Of a stretch of DNA of 64,000 bases, positions 11,901-23,338 are shown in pieces. The stretch is from Molossus alvarezi (taxonomy: Eukaryota; Chordata; Mammalia; Chiroptera; Molossidae), in NCBI GenBank assembly GCA_037176705.1, contig CM073907.1, positions 14,973,001 through 15,037,000 on the forward strand, read 5' to 3'. Position 1 is the first letter of the stretch. The number at the start of each line of letters is the position of its first letter. The notes beneath the pieces are model-generated. The model had not been told where the DNA came from. It did no database searches and worked only from the letters and a program-made list of their open reading frames with translations. The position numbers and the translations under genes are program-made.

Positions 11901-12590
11901 ATGGAAGACAGCAACTTGTCAGATAAAGAATACAAAGCAATAATTTTAAGAGTGCTGAAACAATTTGGTGAGAACTACAAGCAACTTAATAAGAATTATG
12001 AAGACCTCACTGGGAAATACTTAAGCTTAAAAAAAAAAGAAGTAGGGCCCTGGCCAGTTTGGCTCAGCGGTTAAAGCATTGGCCTGTGGTCCAGAGAGAC
12101 CTGGGTTTGGTTCCCGCTAAGGGCATGTACCTCGGTTGCAGTTCGTCCTCGGCCCTGGATGGTCATGCGAGTGGCAGCCACTCGATGTGTTCCTTTCACA
12201 GTGATGTTTTTCTCTCTCTCTCTCTGTTCCTCTCTCTCCCTCTCTCTCTACCTAAACAAAAAATGGAAAAATGTCCTCGGGTGAGGATAAAAAAAAAAAA
12301 AAAAAAAAAAAAAAGTAGAAGCTATGCACAAAGATTTAGAAATTAAGCATAAAAATCAAGAGGAAATAAAGAATGACATAGCTGTTACAAAAAATAGCTT
12401 AGAAGGGTTTCATAGTAGATTAAATGCTAAAAACCAAATCAATGACTTAAAAGACAAGGTAGAGAAAAATACTCAAATAGAGCAGCAAATGAAAAAAAAA
12501 ATTTTTTTAAAGCAGAAGGAAAGTTCAAGCGAGCTGTTCTATAATACAAAACATAACAACATTCCCATTAAAACTCAGACCTAATAAGAT
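11901..12590 (+). pseudogene. L1-B ORF1, N-terminal half
   Basis: The start reads MEDSNLSDKEYKA. An acidic, lysine-rich helical stretch follows with regular hydrophobic spacing, as expected for the ORF1 coiled coil. A SINE interrupts it (12,048-12,310). It resumes as MHKDLEIKHKNQEE and runs to about 12,590. The RNA-binding half is missing. Its N terminus differs from L1-A and L1-G ORF1 (MKEQ... type), which supports a separate L1 lineage. Confidence 0.75.
12048..12310 (+). mobile_element. VES-type SINE in L1-B ORF1
   Basis: Head ccctggccagtttggctcag, B-box region ggtttggttccc, CT-rich middle, ggaaaaatgtcctcgg, and a long A tail. A short duplication with aagtag is at 12,040-12,045 and 12,313-12,318. 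Confidence 0.93.
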
Positions 12591-12607
12591 GAAAAAATAA
12601 TAAAGGT

Positions 12608-13245
12608 TGTTGTAACCCAGGAGATCGACCACACTCAGACTCCATTTCTCAGTTTTTGGGGATGTTTTATTACCTGCACAGGGACTGCAGCCAACCTACA
12701 CAGAGGAGAACTGCAGCCCCGAGCTCAGGGGGAGGGTTGCTTATATAGGGCAGGGGTCATTCGAGAGTTTAGCAGAGCAAGCAAGCTGCTTGTACAGAAG
12801 CGGACACAGTTAGCGATAAGCAGGAGGGAACGGAGGGGGGAGGGAGCTGAGGCGAAAGGGAACTGGGTGAACTGGGTCAGCATACATCTGTCCTGCTATT
12901 CATTCCATTATCCAAGTTTTAAAAACTAACAAATTCGAGACAGATATCAGCGGTCAGTCAGGTGCAATACAGACATGTTGAACAGTTACAGTTTTATGGG
13001 GTAAAGGGAGCTTCAGTTTCTCCCTATCAGTTTCTTTACAGAGCATGCAGGACACTCTGGCCTTGGGGCCGTTTCTGTCCTCCCTTTTCTTGAAGGATGT
13101 TGCTTTTCAAATTCCCAGTGAAGGTCAAACTCTAGTTAATTTTTATGGGGCTAAAGCCCTCTATAACATTCCCCATTGTTCGTCTTGCTGTCTCTGAGGT
13201 TGTTAATTAGGGCAGCTTAAAGACAAGTTGGATTCTAAGGACAGT
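12608..13245 (-). mobile_element. ERV-C: class I LTR with a short internal remnant
   Basis: On the minus strand the LTR starts tgttatagagggctttagcc (at 13,168) and ends ggttacaaca (12,608), 561 bases. It has a TATA box ccctatataa (12,741-12,750) and an AATAAA-type signal (12,666-12,671). The 77 bases just before it (13,169-13,245) end in aatggggaa, a plausible polypurine tract. This therefore looks like a 3' LTR with a scrap of provirus rather than a clean solo LTR. No primer site follows the LTR. It sits where L1-B jumps from ORF1 to ORF2. Confidence 0.75.
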
Positions 13246-15572
13246 GAGCTACAACAAGGTCAGAGCAGAAGTAAATGACATAGAGACTAAAAAAATATAT
13301 TAAAAAGTTCAATGAAACCAAAAGCTGTTTTTTTGAAAAGATAAACAAGGTTGATGGACCTTTAACCAGACTCACCAAGAAACAAAAAGAGAGAAACCAA
13401 ATAAACAAAATCAGAAATGAAAGAGAAGTAACAACTGACACCACAAAAATACAAAACATCATCAAAACATACTATGAGCAATTATACACCAACAAAGTGA
13501 ACAATATCGAAGAAATGGACAAATTTCTATAAACAGACAACCTCCAAAAACTGAACCAGAAAGAAATAAAAAACTTTAGCAGATCAATAACAACAACAAC
13601 AAAATTGAAGATATCATCACAAAACTCCCAGCAAACAAAAGCTCAGGCCCAGATGGCTTCATGGGGGAGTTTTACGAGACATTCAAAGAAGATCTAATAC
13701 CCATTCTCCTCACACTATTCCAAAAAATCAAGAAGACAGAACACTTATAAACTCCATTTATCAGGCCAGCATAATTTTAATTCCAAAACTGGATAAAGAC
13801 ACTACCAAGACAGAAAACTACAGGCTAGTATCCATGATGAACACAGATGCCAAAATCCTTAACAAAATATTAGCAAATAGAATCCAGCAATACATCAAAA
13901 AAATTATTCATTATGACCAAGTGGGTTTTTTTTTAGGCATGCAAGAATGATACAGTATTCTCAAATCAATAAATGTGACACACCACATAAACAAAAGGAA
14001 AGATAAAAACCATATGATCATATCAATAGATGCTGAAAAAGCATTTGACAAAATCCAGCATCCAGTTTTGATCAAAACACTTAGCAATGTGGCAGTAGAG
14101 GAATCATATCTCAATATAATAAAGGCCATATATAAAAAACCTGCAGCAAACATCATACTCAATGGGCAAAAACTGAAAGCATTTTCTTTAAGAATGAGAA
14201 CAAGACAGGGTTGCCCACTTTTGCCACTCTTATTTAACATAGTACTGGAAGTCTTAGCCACAGCAATTAGACATGAAGAAAAATTTAAAAAGGATCCAAA
14301 TTGGAAAGGAGGAAGTGAAACTGTCTATTGCAGATGACATGATATTGTACATAAAAAACCCTGAAGTCTTCATCAAAAATTTACTAGACTTAATAAATGA
14401 ATTTGGCAAAGTAGCAGGATACAAAATTAATGTCATAAAAATCAATGGCATTCTTATACACCAATGATGAAATCAGAGAAAGAGAAACTAAAAAGACAAT
14501 TCTATTTACCATCACAGCAAAAAAATTAAGATACCTAGGAATAGACTTAACCAAAGAAATAAAGTACCTTTTCACAGAAAACTACAGGTCATTGAAAAAA
14601 TAAATAGAGGAAGATATGAAAAAGTGGAAGCATATACCTTGTTCATGAATTGGAATAATTGACATCATAAAAATGTTCATGCTACCCAAAGCAACCAACA
14701 TATTTCACATAACAGAAACATACACTCCAAAAGTTTATATAAAACCAAAAATACCCGCATATCCACAGCAAACTTTAAAAAGAAGAACAAAGTAGGAGGG
14801 ATTACTTTACCAGATTTCAGGTTATATTACAAACCCACTGTAATCAAAACAGCCTGGTACTGGCACAAAAACAGGCATATAGATCAATGGAACATAATAA
14901 AGAATCCTAAATTGACCCAAGACAATATGCTTAATTAATATATGACAAAGAAGGCAAGAGCATACAATGGAGTCAAGACAGTGTCTTCAATAAATGCTGT
15001 TGGGAAAATTAGACAGATACTTGCAAAGAAATGAAGCCAGAACACAAACTTACACCATACACCAGAATAAACTCAAAACAGATAAAAGACTTAAATGTAA
15101 CATAAATCTATGAAAATTCTAGAAGAAACTAGGCAACAAAATCTTAGAGATCATACGCAGCAGAATTTTCACCAATACAACACCTAAGGCAAGACAACCA
15201 AAGGAGAAAATAAGCACATTGGACTACATCAAACTAAAAAGCTTCTGCACAGCAAAACAAACAACCATCAAAATGGAAAAAGATCCCACTATATGGGACA
15301 CCATAATTGCCAATAATGCATCAGATAAGGGGTCAATTTCCAAAATATATAGAGTGATCATACAACTCAACAAAAGGAAGACACAGAACCCAATTTAAAA
15401 ATGGGCAGATATTCCCTGGCTGGTTTGACTCAGTGGTTAGAGCTTCAGCTTGTGGTCCAGAGAGACCCGGGTTTGGTTCCCACTAAAAGCACGTACCTCA
15501 GTTGCAGTTTGTCCCTGACTCTGATTGGCAGCCACTCAATGTGTCCCTTTTGTGTTGATCTCTCTCTGTCTC

Positions 15573-15607
<35 letters not shown>

Positions 15608-16310
15608 TCTTTCTTCCTTCCCTCCCTCCCCCCTCCCTCCCACTCTATCTAAACAAAATATGAAAAAGTGTTCTTGAGTGAGGATTAAAAAAAAAAAAAT
15701 TAGGCAGAGGAGTTAAATACACACATCTCCAAAAAGGACATACTAATGGCCAACAGATATATGAAGAAATGCTCAACATCACTAATTTTCAGAGAGATGC
15801 AAATTAAAACAACTATGAGGTATCACCTCACACCTGTCAGAATGGCCACCATCAACAAAACATGAAACAACAAGTTGAGGGTGTGGAGAAACAAGGACTC
15901 TAGTACACTGCTGGGGGGAATGCAGACTGTTGCAGCCACTTTAGAAAACCCTATGGTGTTACCTTCAAAAAATTAAAAATTGAACTGCCAATGACCCAGT
16001 GATCCCACTTCTAGGAATATATGCTAAGGAATCTGAAACACCAAACAGAAACAATATATGTACCCCCATGTTCATAGCAGTACTGTTTACATTAGCTAAG
16101 ATCTAGAAACAACCCAAGTGTTCATCAGTAAATGAGTGAATTAAAAAGCTGTGGCACATGTACACAATAGAATACTATGCAGCTGTAAGAAGAAAAGATC
16201 TCTTATCCTCTGAGATGGCATGGAAGGACCTGGAGAGTATTATGCTAAGTAAAACTAGTTAACCAGAGAAAGACTAATATCACATGATCTCACTTATTTG
16301 TGGAATATAA
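13246..16310 (+). pseudogene. L1-B ORF2, partial (linker, RT, C terminus)
   Basis: It opens in the segment between endonuclease and RT (gtcagagcagaagtaaatgacatag) and follows the L1 order to the stop at 16,308. The longest open piece (13,975-14,337) covers part of the RT palm. The active-site codons at 14,327-14,338 read IADD rather than FADD, with a nearby deletion. A SINE at 15,414 splits the C-terminal part. Many stops make it non-coding. Confidence 0.88.
15414..15694 (+). mobile_element. VES-type SINE with expanded CT tract
   Basis: Head ccctggctggtttgactcag, B-box region ggtttggttccc. The CT tract is expanded into tctctctgt...tctctc followed by cttccttccctccctccc (15,558-15,640). Duplications aaaaatgggcaga (15,397-15,409) and aaaaattaggcaga (15,695-15,708) flank it, with one base change plus one insertion. 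Confidence 0.92.
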
Positions 16311-16565
16311 TGAACTAAACAAAGTGCTGAACAAAATTAACCCAGAAACATACAACTGGGTTACAGACTGACAAGCCTCAGAGGAGGGGTGGTTTGTGGC
16401 GGAAGAGATAAACCACAAAACTTACATGCATATATGCATGACCAATGAACATAGACTACATTGCTGAGGGTGGAGTGGGGGGAAGGAGAGGAGGATGACA
16501 ATGGGGGGGAATGAGAAACATCTGTATCAAAAGCAAATGAATAAATAAAAAATTTTAAAAAAGAG

Positions 16566-16876
16566 AAAGAAGATTTGTAATCTGGATCAAAACTAAAAAT
16601 ATGCCCAATATAACTCCAGTCAGCAGCCCCTAGCTTGGGACAGCTGCCTGCATATCTAGAATCCTGAGGGTTTCCCAGGAAGACTGCATGGGGTCCAGAT
16701 TTTCCAAAGTTCAGCAACTTTATGCACAAGTCTTACAACAGCTGCTGGAAGCAGCTCAGTGCTCTGTATCAAAAAAGAATCTTCTGCAGCATCTAACAGA
16801 CATGCAGTAGCAGTGCCCATGGTTCCCGAAAGGGGGCATGATGTGTGGTTCAAAGTAGGAAAATTTTAGGGTGCAC
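16566..16876 (+). pseudogene. gag: ERV-A gag, matrix region
   Basis: The stretch around 16,700-16,860 reads in one frame as a matrix-like segment with LYAQVLQQLLEAA and, about 30 codons on, a conserved-looking PWFPKGG. This is the helix-then-PWFP pattern of betaretroviral matrix. At least one in-frame stop precedes PWFP. The upstream start is not identified. L1-C interrupts the gene at 16,891. Confidence 0.7.
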
Positions 16877-16890
16877 AAAAATTTAGGGTG

Positions 16891-17850
16891 TTCAAAATAA
16901 ACTCAAAATGGATAAAAGACTTAAATGTAACTCATGAATCCATAAAAATCCTAGAGGAGACTGTGGGCAACAAAATATCAGACATCATACGCAGCAGAAT
17001 TTTTACTGACACATCACCTAAGGCAATAGAAACAAAGGAGAAAATGAACACATGGGACTACATCAAACTCAAAAGCTTCTGCACAGCGAAAGATACAATC
17101 ATCAAAACGGAAAGGCTACCCACTGTATGGGAGAGCATAATTGCCAATGATATATCAGATAAGGGGTTAATTTCCAATACATATAGAGAGCTCATACAAC
17201 TCCACAAAAGGAAGACAAAGAATCCAATTAAAAAATGGGCAGAGGAACTAAATAGACACCTCTCCAAACAGGACATACAAATGGCTAAGAGACATATGAA
17301 GAAATGTTCATCATCACTAATCATCAGAGAGATGCAAATCAAAACAACAATGAGGTATCACCTCACACCTGTCAGAATGGCCGCCATCAACAAATCATCA
17401 AACAACAAGTGTTGGCGAGGGTGTGGAGAAAAGGGGACTCTAGCACACTGTTGGTGGGAATGCAGACTGGTGCAGCCACTATGGAAAACAATATGGTGTC
17501 ACCTCAAAAAATTAAAAATTGAACTCCCATTTGACCCAGTGATCCCACTTCTAGGAATATACCCTAAGAAGCCTGAAACACCAATCAGAAAGAATATATG
17601 TACCCCCATCTTTGTAGCAGCACTATTTACAATCGCTAAGATCTGGAAACAGCCCAAGTGCCCATCAGTAGACGAATGGATTAAAAAGCTGTGGTACATA
17701 TACACAATGGAGTACTACGCAGCGGTAAGAAAGAAAGATCTCTTATCCTTTGAGACTACATGGAGGGACCTGGAAAGTATCATCCTAAGTGAAACAAGCC
17801 AAGCAGTGAAAGACAAATTTCATATGATCTCACTGATTTCTGGAATATAA
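16891..17850 (+). CDS. L1-C ORF2 C-terminal third, open reading frame
   Basis: Some 320 codons are open from about 16,888 to the TAA at 17,848. They encode the region after the RT catalytic core through the C terminus, including the Cys-rich motif [18 protein letters not shown] near residues 174-191. This matches the C-X3-C-X7-H-X4-C pattern of L1 ORF2. The initial Met belongs to the junction, not to a true start. With no promoter, endonuclease or RT, it is a dead fragment. Its intact frame shows recent insertion. Confidence 0.88.
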   Translation, partial: FKINSKWIKDLNVTHESIKILEETVGNKISDIIRSRIFTDTSPKAIETKEKMNTWDYIKLKSFCTAKDTIIKTERLPTVWESIIANDISDKGLISNTYRELIQLHKRKTKNPIKKWAEELNRHLSKQDIQMAKRHMKKCSSSLIIREMQIKTTMRYHLTPVRMAAINKSSNNKCWRGCGEKGTLAHCWWECRLVQPLWKTIWCHLKKLKIELPFDPVIPLLGIYPKKPETPIRKNICTPIFVAALFTIAKIWKQPKCPSVDEWIKKLWYIYTMEYYAAVRKKDLLSFETTWRDLESIILSETSQAVKDKFHMISLISGI

Positions 17851-18082
17851 TGAACATAACAGTTTGAGGACAATCCCCTAAGGAGTGGGGAGCTGAGAGA
17901 GGGATGAACAACAGAACTTAAATGCATGGAGGCATGAACAGTGGACATGGGCAACAATCAGGGGAAGGGGCAGGGAGGGAAGGGGGAGGGGGGAATCAGT
18001 GGGGGGAAAAGGAGAATCATTTGTAACAAAAATTAATCAATAAAAAAAAAAAAATAAAAAAAATAAAAAAAATAAAAAAAAA
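16891..18082 (+). mobile_element. L1-C, 5'-truncated young L1
   Basis: Begins inside ORF2 and ends in a G-rich 3' UTR and A-rich tail. It has the left duplication aaaaatttagggtg (16,877-16,890). The matching right copy is only found after L1-D (18,610-18,623), so both L1 pieces share one target-site duplication. Its coding part is uninterrupted, so it is the youngest-looking L1 in the window. Confidence 0.93.
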
Positions 18083-18609
18083 GACTCTATGGGACCCCCA
18101 TGTTCGTAGCAGCACTATTTATAATAGCTAAGATCTGGAAACATCCCAAATGTCCATCAGTAAACGAATGGATAAAAAAGTTGTGGTACATATACACAAT
18201 GGAGTACTATGCAGCTGTAAGAAAGAAAGATCTCTTATCCTTTGAGGTGACATGGAGGAACCTGGAAAGCATTATTCTAAGTGAAACAAGCCAAACAGAG
18301 AAAGACAAGTTTCATATGATCTCACTTATTTGTGGAATATAATGAACATAACAGTCTGAGGAATGAGGTAGTCCCAGAGACGTGGAAGTGTGGTACAGAC
18401 TGACAATCCCCAGAAGAGGGGGTGGTGAGGGAGAGATAAACCACAGAACTTATATGCATGGATGCATGAACAATGGACATGGACAACAAAGCTGAGGACA
18501 GGGCGGGGAGTTTGGGGAAGGGGGGATCAGTGGGGGGAAAAGGAGAAACATCTGTAACAAAAATAAATAAATACTTTTAAAAAATTTAAAACAAAAAAAA
18601 AAAAAAAAA
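18083..18609 (+). mobile_element. L1-D, second L1 3' end in tandem with L1-C
   Basis: About nine bases (gactctatg) follow the L1-C tail. L1 sequence then restarts at acccccatgttcgtagcagc, within the last ~250 bases of ORF2. It runs through the stop (18,343), 3' UTR and a second A tail (18,590-18,609). Its 80-codon open piece is also unbroken. The right copy of the duplication aaaaatttagggtg follows immediately. Confidence 0.92.
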
Positions 18610-18623
18610 AAAAATTTAGGGTG

Positions 18624-19775
18624 TAATCATTCCATTTCAACTATTCTTTAATGGTGACTGATATTTAAAGCATTGCAGCCACTAAGTAAAGAAATCAGTC
18701 CTAGCAGCATAGCGGCTCCAATCTCCTTTTCAGAAGAGACTTCAGAACCAACCACCCCTAATGGTCATCAAAGGAGAAAAATTCTCCTCCCCCTCCTCCA
18801 CCTTTGTGGAGGATTGCTCAGCCTCTCCATGCCCAGCAATAAACGGCTGTCTTAAAGGAACCAGGAAAACTGGAGGTTTTGATGCTTGATGCTTTCTCAG
18901 CTATAGTACAACCAGGTCAGCAACCTGTGCATGAATGTTTGCCCTATCAGGTTTTTAAAGAATTCAGGTAAAGCATAATATAAAATGGTTTACAAAGTTC
19001 TTTACTGTAGGAATATTAGAGGGAGTAGCTAGTAGTTGTCAGATGACTCCCTGAGATTGGACAGCACCAATAAAAACAGTGCTGACACCTGCCCAATTTG
19101 CCATGTGGAAGATAGAATATCAAGAGGGAGCCACACAATAGGCAATAGAGTATCTAGGAGCAGGGATTCTTATCCGGCAGGGAATATTACTAGGGCAAAG
19201 AAACTATTTAGATCTCCAAGTACAGGCAAGGCAAATGTTTGATTGTTTCATCAGGCCTCAGATTTAGCTACTGAAGCTTGGTGAAGGGTTCCAGAGCCTG
19301 GAGGAAGAACAGGCTCTTTTGCTACAGTTAAACAAGAAGCACAGGTTCAGTGTCATTCACTAATCAGTTGAAAGCAGCAATAAGTAGACAGGTTGATAAT
19401 ACAGAAGCAGCAGATACATCGTTATTACAATTACCGTATGAGAATGCTAATGCTAATTTTCAGGTTGTACTTGCTCCTTTGAAGGGAAAAAACCTAAAAG
19501 ATAGGGAAGTATCTAAAATCATGTCAGAATGTAGGGACAGAAATGCATTGGTCCAGAGCATTAGCAGCTGCTCTCAAAATGTTGCAAATCGCAGAGTTTA
19601 AAAAAGGACAATAAGGATCCGAATTACGTTTCAATTGTGGCAAGTCAGAATATTTTCAGAAGGAATGTAAAACAGAACAGGTCAGAACATGTGGCATTTC
19701 TACTAAGCCTTGTCCTCCATGTGGCTAAGGTCTACATTGGGACAATAAGTGCGAGTCTAAAGTTGACAAAATTGG
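18624..19775 (+). pseudogene. gag: ERV-A gag, capsid and nucleocapsid
   Basis: The continuation of gag. The capsid C-terminal part is readable at 19,350-19,600 (TNQLKAAISRQVD... with KIMSEC). The nucleocapsid has two zinc-knuckle relics. The first (19,628-19,669) has its first Cys changed to Arg and its His changed to Tyr. The second (about 19,708-19,750) keeps C-X2-C...H...C spacing but has an in-frame stop after the second Cys. Paired knuckles followed by dUTPase are betaretroviral. Stops and shifts are frequent. Confidence 0.8.
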
Positions 19776-19779
19776 AAAT

Positions 19780-20138
19780 TCCTTGTTGGGGAAATGGGAG
19801 AAGGAGCCTGGGACCCAGCACCCAGACAGCTCCCTGTGTCCCTCAGCCTCAGGCTTTTCTCAGTCAATCAAGTGGAGGATTGGAGACCTCTGAGCCTCCA
19901 CAGCAGAAAGTGCGGCCTGGACCTTGTCACTGCCACAGAATTAATTCTTAAGAAATCTGATGTTACTTATTTAGCTCCTACAGGTGTTTATGGCCCTCTT
20001 CCAGAGGGAAAGGTGGGCTTAGTGATTGGAGGATCTAGTTTAACAATGAAAGGAATACAAGTGATGCCAGGGGTGATTGACTCAGATTTTGAAGGAGACA
20101 TTAAAATAATGCTTAAGGCTGTGTGCTTTTATATATAA
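19780..20138 (+). pseudogene. pro: ERV-A dUTPase domain (N-terminal part of pro)
   Basis: The frame open from 19,794 shifts into dUTPase near 19,915. GLDLVTATE corresponds to motif 1, PLPEGKVGLVIGGSS to motif 2, and GVIDSDFEGDIKIML to motif 3. The enzyme hydrolyses dUTP to keep uracil out of viral DNA. In betaretroviruses it is fused ahead of the protease, as here. In motif 2 the usual Arg of GRSS is replaced by Gly, so activity is unlikely even apart from the shifts. Confidence 0.85.
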
Positions 20139-20169
20139 ACACTGGGAACCTGAATAGCTCAACTCCTTT

Positions 20170-20535
20170 TGTTACCATACTGGGTCCCCAAAGCCACATC
20201 TAGAGTAAGAGGGAATACAGATCTGGGAGCACTGGTCAGTGTGTTGTTCTCTGGACAGCTGCTAGTAACACCACAAAGTCCTTGCTCTCTATTAATATAC
20301 AAGGCAACTATTTTCAGGGTTGGTGGATACAGGGGCAGACATTTCTATTATAACAGCTAGGAAATGGCCTAAAGCCCCAGTACCCCTGCTAGTAACAGGA
20401 GTGGGAGGAACTCAAGCTCCTCAACACAGTACTTGCTCCCTTTCCTGTGTAGGTCCAGATGGACAAAAAGGATGGATTCAACTTTAAGTCATGGAATATC
20501 TCCTAAATTTATGGGGAAGGGATCTTCTCTCTCAA
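20170..20535 (+). pseudogene. pro: ERV-A aspartic protease and G-patch
   Basis: The active-site motif DTGAD is encoded at 20,326-20,340, preceded by LV and followed by ISII, as in retroviral aspartic proteases. The flap region reads VTGVGGTQ about 20 residues on. Near 20,490-20,530 a NLWGRDLLSQWG segment follows, the G-patch found at the C terminus of betaretroviral proteases. The frame is shifted relative to dUTPase and stops occur between the parts. Confidence 0.88.
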
Positions 20536-20539
20536 TGGG

Positions 20540-21853
20540 AAATGGTTATTCCAAACCCACCTTCTGGCTAGGGGTCACTGGTATATTGCCCTCCTTTCAT
20601 TGGCCTGGAAAACAACAGAGCTGCTATGGGCTGATCAGTGGCTCTTAAAAGGGGAAAAATTATTACAAGCAAACAAATTAATAAAAGAACAATTAGAAGC
20701 AGGACATATAGCACCTTCAGTCAGTCCCTGGAACACTCCCATTTTTGTTATTCCTAAAATAGGTTGTAAATGGAGATCACTACAGGATTTGAGGGCAATT
20801 GATGCTGTTATAGAAGCCAGGGGAGCATTACAGCCTGGGCCTCCCAATTATACAACATTTCTTTAGAAATGGTATGTAACTGTTATAGATCTTAGGATAG
20901 CTTTTTCACTATTTCTCTGGTCCTTACAGATTGACAGAAATTCACCTTTTCTGTTCCTTCCATTAACAATAGTGAATTAATACAATGGCATCAAAGTAAG
21001 ATACTACCCCAAGGTATAATAAATACTCCCAACAATTTGTCAATACTATGTCCATCATGCTACTGTTCCAGTAAGAAAACTATTTTCTGCCATTTATCTA
21101 TACCACTATATGGGTGAAATTTTGCTAGCTGCCTCTACCCTAGAAAAATTGAATCAGGCCTATGTAATGCTTCAGGAGACTTTGAAAGAGGCAGGATTAT
21201 AAATCGCCCCTGACAAGGTACAGCAATTAGAACCTTGGCAATATTTAGGGTGGGTATTAGGAGCAAGAATTATTTGCCCCCAGAAACTTACCATTCCAGA
21301 AAAAGTAACAACTTTAAGTAAATTAAAAAAGTTTTGGAAGCCATCAATTGGCTTTGACTTATTTTGGTATCACTACTCAACAGTTATCTCATTTATTTAA
21401 TACTCTCAAAGGTGATCTAACACTAAATTTACCTAGAACTCTGTATATAGAGGCACAGAAATAACTTAGAGAAATAACTACTCAAATACAAACCTGACAA
21501 GCTTATCATCAGTCATTTAAGGACCCTATTCAGCTATTTGTATATCCAACTGTGCCATACCCTACAGCATTAATAGAACCATTAACTCCTGAAGTAAAAT
21601 ATTTTAAATGGATTTTTCTCCCAGTTACCCCGTCTAAAACAATAACTACATTTGTGGAACAGTTAGCAAATTTAATAGCCAAAGGTAGAAAAAGAGCACT
21701 GATAGGAACTGATAGGGCATGACCCTTAGATTCTACACTTGCCTCTTACTCAAAACTAATTTACCATTTTGATTTCCTAGGCAATAGACTTTCAAATAGC
21801 TCTAGCAGATTTCATTGGGAAAATTAATTACTCTTTTAGAAAATAAATTCTTG
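20540..21853 (+). pseudogene. pol: ERV-A reverse transcriptase, catalytic Asp lost
   Basis: An 88-codon piece (20,600-20,866) covers the RT fingers, with PWNTPIFVIPK and WRSLQDLRAIDAV. The palm follows in other frames. The position of the YMDD active site (21,107-21,118) reads YMGE, so both catalytic aspartates are gone. Thumb and connection segments follow (for example PDKVQQLEPWQYLGW, with a stop just before). The minus-strand HAL1 then cuts the gene at 21,865. Confidence 0.88.
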
Positions 21854-21864
21854 CAAAATATTTT

Positions 21865-23338
21865 TTTTTCAAATTTTTATTTTTGGATGTGAAATGTATT
21901 ACAGATGTTCCACATTTTTCCCCCATTGACCCCCTCCTCCCCACTCCTGCCGCCCTCCCACCTTTTCCCACACTATTGTCTGTGTCCATTGGTTATGCAT
22001 ATAAGTTCTTTGGTTTATTTCTTCCCACCCCCCCACCCCTTTCCCTTTGAGGTTTGTCAGTCTAGCAATGAATTTGTGCTTCTTAATCCCTTCACCTTTT
22101 TCACCCATTCCCCCAACCCCCTTCCCAACTGGCAACCAACAAAATGTTCTCTGTATCTATGAGAATGTTTCTGTTCTACCTGTTCATTTTGTTTGTAGAT
22201 TCCATTGTTGATAGATATGTATTCATTGCCATTTTGTTTGTTCATACATTTTATCATTTTCTTCAAAAAGACCCTTCATCTTTTCATATAATAACGGTTT
22301 GGTAGTGATGAACTCCTTTAACTTTTTCTTGTCTGGGAAAGTTTTTATATAGCCATTGATTCTAAATGACTGCTTTGCAGGATAGAGTAATTTTGGTTGT
22401 AGGTTCTTGGTTTTCATCACTCTGAATATTTCTTGCCACTCCCTTCTGGCCTGCAAAGTTTCTTTTGAGAAATCAGCTGACAGCCCAATGGGTACTCCCT
22501 TGTAGGTAACTAGCTGCCTTTCTCTTGCTGCTTTTAAGATTCTCTGTCTTGAACCTTTTGCATTTTGATGATAATGTGTCTTGATGTGTGCCTCTTGGGG
22601 TTCATCTTGTTTGGGAGTCTCTGTGCTTCCTGGACTTGTATGTCTGTTTCCTTCACCAAGTTAGGAAAGTTTTCTGCCATTATGGTTTCAAACAGGTTTT
22701 CGATTTCTTGTTCTCTCTCTTCTCCTTTAGGAACCCCCAAGATGCGAATGTTGGCACGCTTGAAGTTGTCTCAGAGGCTCCTTACACTATCCTCATTTTT
22801 TGGATTATTTTTTCTTTTTGCTGTTCTGATTGGGGATTTTTTGCTTTCTTATATTCCAAATCGATGGTTTGCTCCTTGGATTTACATACTCTATTATTAA
22901 AGTTGTGTAAATTATTCTTTATTTCAGTTAATGCCTCCTTTAATTCTAACTGTGTATCAATGATTTCTAACTGGTCCTTTTTTATGCTCTTGAGGCCCTC
23001 CCTAAGTTCACTGAGGTTCTCACTAAGTTCATTGAGCATACTTATAAGCAGTATTTTGAACTCAGTATCTGTTAGGTTGCTTATCTCCCTTTCGCTTAGT
23101 TCTTTTATTGGGGTTTTGTTTTGTTCTTTCATTTGGGACCTGTTTCTTTGCATCCTCCTTTTGGCTGCCTCCCTGTGTTTGTTTCTGTGTATTACTTAAT
23201 GAGAGGTATGGGGCTTGCTGAGACTTGATTTCAGGCGGTTTTGAATGATGGTTGTTCTGTAGTTTAGTTGTAACTTTGATGTGGTTGTGGGAGGACGCGA
23301 TACCACATTTACCTACGCTGCCATCTTGACTGGAAGTC
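21865..23338 (-). mobile_element. HAL1-1: half-L1 (ORF1 only) inserted in ERV-A pol
   Basis: Read on the minus strand: 5' end gacttccagtcaagatggcagcg, a short 5' UTR, an L1-type ORF1 (about 23,153-22,223), about 350 bases of G-rich 3' UTR, and an A-rich tail. There is no ORF2. The duplication caaaatatttt (21,854-21,864 and 23,339-23,349) shows target-primed insertion of this complete 1.47 kb unit. It is not a random L1 fragment: both ends are element ends. The family matches half-L1 (HAL1) elements known from mammals. The 3' UTR resembles that of the local L1s. Confidence 0.88.
22223..23153 (-). pseudogene. HAL1-1 ORF1, RNA-binding protein with two breaks
   Basis: Three open pieces follow the ORF1 order. 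23,153-22,782 is the N-terminal 123 residues, highly charged and heptad-like, a coiled coil. 22,740-22,534 is the middle, with RHIIIKMQKVQD as RRM-end landmark. 22,456-22,223 is the C-terminal domain, with ARREWQEIFRVMK and LYPAKQSF. Breaks lie near 22,760 and 22,520. L1 ORF1 binds RNA as a trimer and would need ORF2 supplied in trans here. The stop at 22,223 is followed directly by 3' UTR. Confidence 0.85.

Larger units (their letters stand above)
10560..16564 (+). mobile_element. L1-B: L1 with 107-base monomers, internally rearranged
   Basis: Order: GC-rich 5' UTR with about five 107-base units, ORF1 first half (11,901-12,590), then a minus-strand class I LTR, then ORF2 from its linker onward (13,246-16,310), a 3' UTR and an A-rich tail near 16,564. 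The second half of ORF1 and the ORF2 endonuclease domain are absent, so a deletion spans the LTR position. Whether the halves come from one L1 or two cannot be decided by eye. It sits between ERV-A leader and gag. Confidence 0.8.

Noticed and set aside
22588..23199. 203-codon plus-strand frame
   Set aside because: It is the antisense shadow of HAL1-1 ORF1; the hydrophobic Phe/Ser/Leu-rich translation is typical of reverse-complement Lys/Glu-rich coding sequence.
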